Shown: in pieces, positions 63,389 through 64,000 of the stretch
Numbering within the stretch: position 1 is the stretch's first letter
Layout of the letters: each line of letters begins with the position of its first letter
NCBI GenBank assembly: GCA_947454255.1
Contig: CANGIU010000002.1
Span: 1-64,000 of the forward strand
Reading direction: 5' to 3'
Source of the DNA: Micrococcales bacterium
GTDB taxonomy: Bacteria > Actinomycetota > Actinomycetes > Actinomycetales > Microbacteriaceae
DNA: 64,000 nt
Made by a program: the position numbers and the translations under genes
Notes under the pieces: model-generated
The model's input: the letters and a program-made list of their open reading frames with translations, nothing else
What the model was told of the DNA's origin: nothing
Databases searched by the model: none

Positions 63389-64000
63389 ATGGAAACCACA
63401 ACACTATTTCTGATCATCAACCTGGTAGCAACACTAGGTTTACTGTTTGTAGTCATCACCCGCAAGGGTAATTCACCTTCAATGGACATCTCAAAGGATC
63501 TCCTCACGCACCGAGATGAATTGAGAGCATCCATCTCAGCAAATCACGAAGTTATCGAGAAACGTCTAACTGCCATTAGAGATGCCTCTGATGCATCGGC
63601 TAAGAGCAACCGTGAAGAGGCAACACAAAGTCGCCTTGAGCTGCAGAAGTCACTAGGCGAATCTCTAAAATCTCTAGAATCTAAGGTTTCCGAACTGACA
63701 GATTCCAATGCCAAGAAACTTCAGGAAATCCAAGTCACCCTGCAATCAGAGATGGAAAAGATGCGCAAGGGCAACGAGGAGAAGCTAGAAAAGATGCGCG
63801 AAACCGTTGATGAGAAGCTTCAGGGAACCCTGGAAAAGCGACTTGGTGAGTCCTTCAAGCTTGTCAGCGAGAATCTAGAAGCCGTCCAACGAGGTCTTGG
63901 TGAGATGAAAAACCTAGCTACCGATGTTGGCAGTTTGCAGAAGGTTCTCTCCAATGTGAAAAGCCGTGGTGGCTGGGGTGAAGTCCAGCTAGAGCGTCAG
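63389..64000 (+). CDS. rmuC: DNA recombination protein RmuC (5' part)
   Basis: Open frame from ATG 63389 to the window edge (204 codons): an N-terminal transmembrane helix (TTLFLIINLVATLGLLFVVIT), a long coiled coil (KLQEIQVTLQSEMEKMRKG, EKLEKMRETVDEKLQGTLEKR), then the RmuC core start LEAVQRGLGEMKNLATDVGSLQKVLSNVKSRGGWGEVQL. RmuC-type proteins restrain inverted-repeat recombination. 3' end is outside the window. Confidence 0.92.
   Translation, partial: METTTLFLIINLVATLGLLFVVITRKGNSPSMDISKDLLTHRDELRASISANHEVIEKRLTAIRDASDASAKSNREEATQSRLELQKSLGESLKSLESKVSELTDSNAKKLQEIQVTLQSEMEKMRKGNEEKLEKMRETVDEKLQGTLEKRLGESFKLVSENLEAVQRGLGEMKNLATDVGSLQKVLSNVKSRGGWGEVQLERQ

Overview
The window looks like the chromosome of a small-genome actinobacterium, most probably family Microbacteriaceae and plausibly one of the freshwater planktonic 'Luna-type' lineages. 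The evidence is gene content: IdeR/DtxR, CarD followed by fused IspDF, CysS and RlmB, SenX3-RegX3-PhoU, a GlnR-like regulator with Ppk1 and a Nudix-SixA protein, the XPB helicase with its partner, DUF2530, DUF3027, WXG100, Pmt and a solitary GroEL with a CIRCE operator. Base composition by eye is near half GC, low for the phylum. Genes are tightly packed with many 1-20 bp overlaps. I see no insertion sequence, prophage, integrase, CRISPR array or rRNA operon. The genus is inference.

Layout. 1-8363: tatD (cut by the window edge), metG and rsmI on the minus strand, then a divergent Pmt mannosyltransferase, MFS, YciI, epimerase series and a convergent MFS gene. 8386-11141: a lysine/alanine-rich histone H1-like protein built of DNA repeats, a small membrane protein, a GNAT enzyme, 5-formyl-THF cyclo-ligase and FmdB. 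11138-14788: a 1216-residue protein resembling a superfamily 1 helicase plus nuclease in which the catalytic motifs have been lost. 14866-19730: tRNA-Arg, HNH nuclease, a candidate 26-residue ORF with its own terminator, NlpC/P60 hydrolase, IdeR, SerC, DUF2530/DUF3027 and a cold-shock-domain protein. 19792-28821: XPB pair, a two-component system, WXG100, groEL, cspA, LytR_C protein. 28902-32969: MsrB, cysteine hydrolase, tRNA-Thr, lipoprotein, DsbA-like protein and an ABC ATPase with an H1-like lysine-rich tail. 33029-45121: rlmB-cysS-ispDF-carD, lipoprotein, regX3-senX3, phoU, gpmA, methyltransferase, FUSC, YgfZ, nitrobindin-like protein and two small membrane proteins. 45165-53744: GlnR-like regulator, ppk, Nudix-SixA, DUF1684, SDR, EamA, glpK, tRNA-Lys. 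53787-56423: FKBP, lipoprotein, YCII, DUF998, UbiA. 56549-63294: a cell-surface carbohydrate block. 63389-64000: start of rmuC.

How the genes work together. Much of the window is housekeeping (tRNA charging, isoprenoid precursors, rRNA methylation, folate, chaperones). Phosphate appears twice: SenX3-RegX3-PhoU for sensing, and polyphosphate kinase beside a GlnR-like nitrogen-type regulator. The most accessory-looking part is 56.5-63.3 kb: a pyruvyl-transferase/GT8 fusion, an acyltransferase-3 membrane protein, a convergent secreted SGNH hydrolase and a secreted GH16 glucanase.

Most notable observations: (1) the degenerate helicase-nuclease at 11138-14788; (2) the same lysine-alanine-proline tail, sharing a 33-nt identical DNA segment, on an H1-like protein and on an ABC transporter ATPase; (3) the pyruvyl-transferase/GT8 fusion; (4) a recurrent TANNNT box 6-9 nt in front of many start codons, which suggests widespread leaderless transcription.
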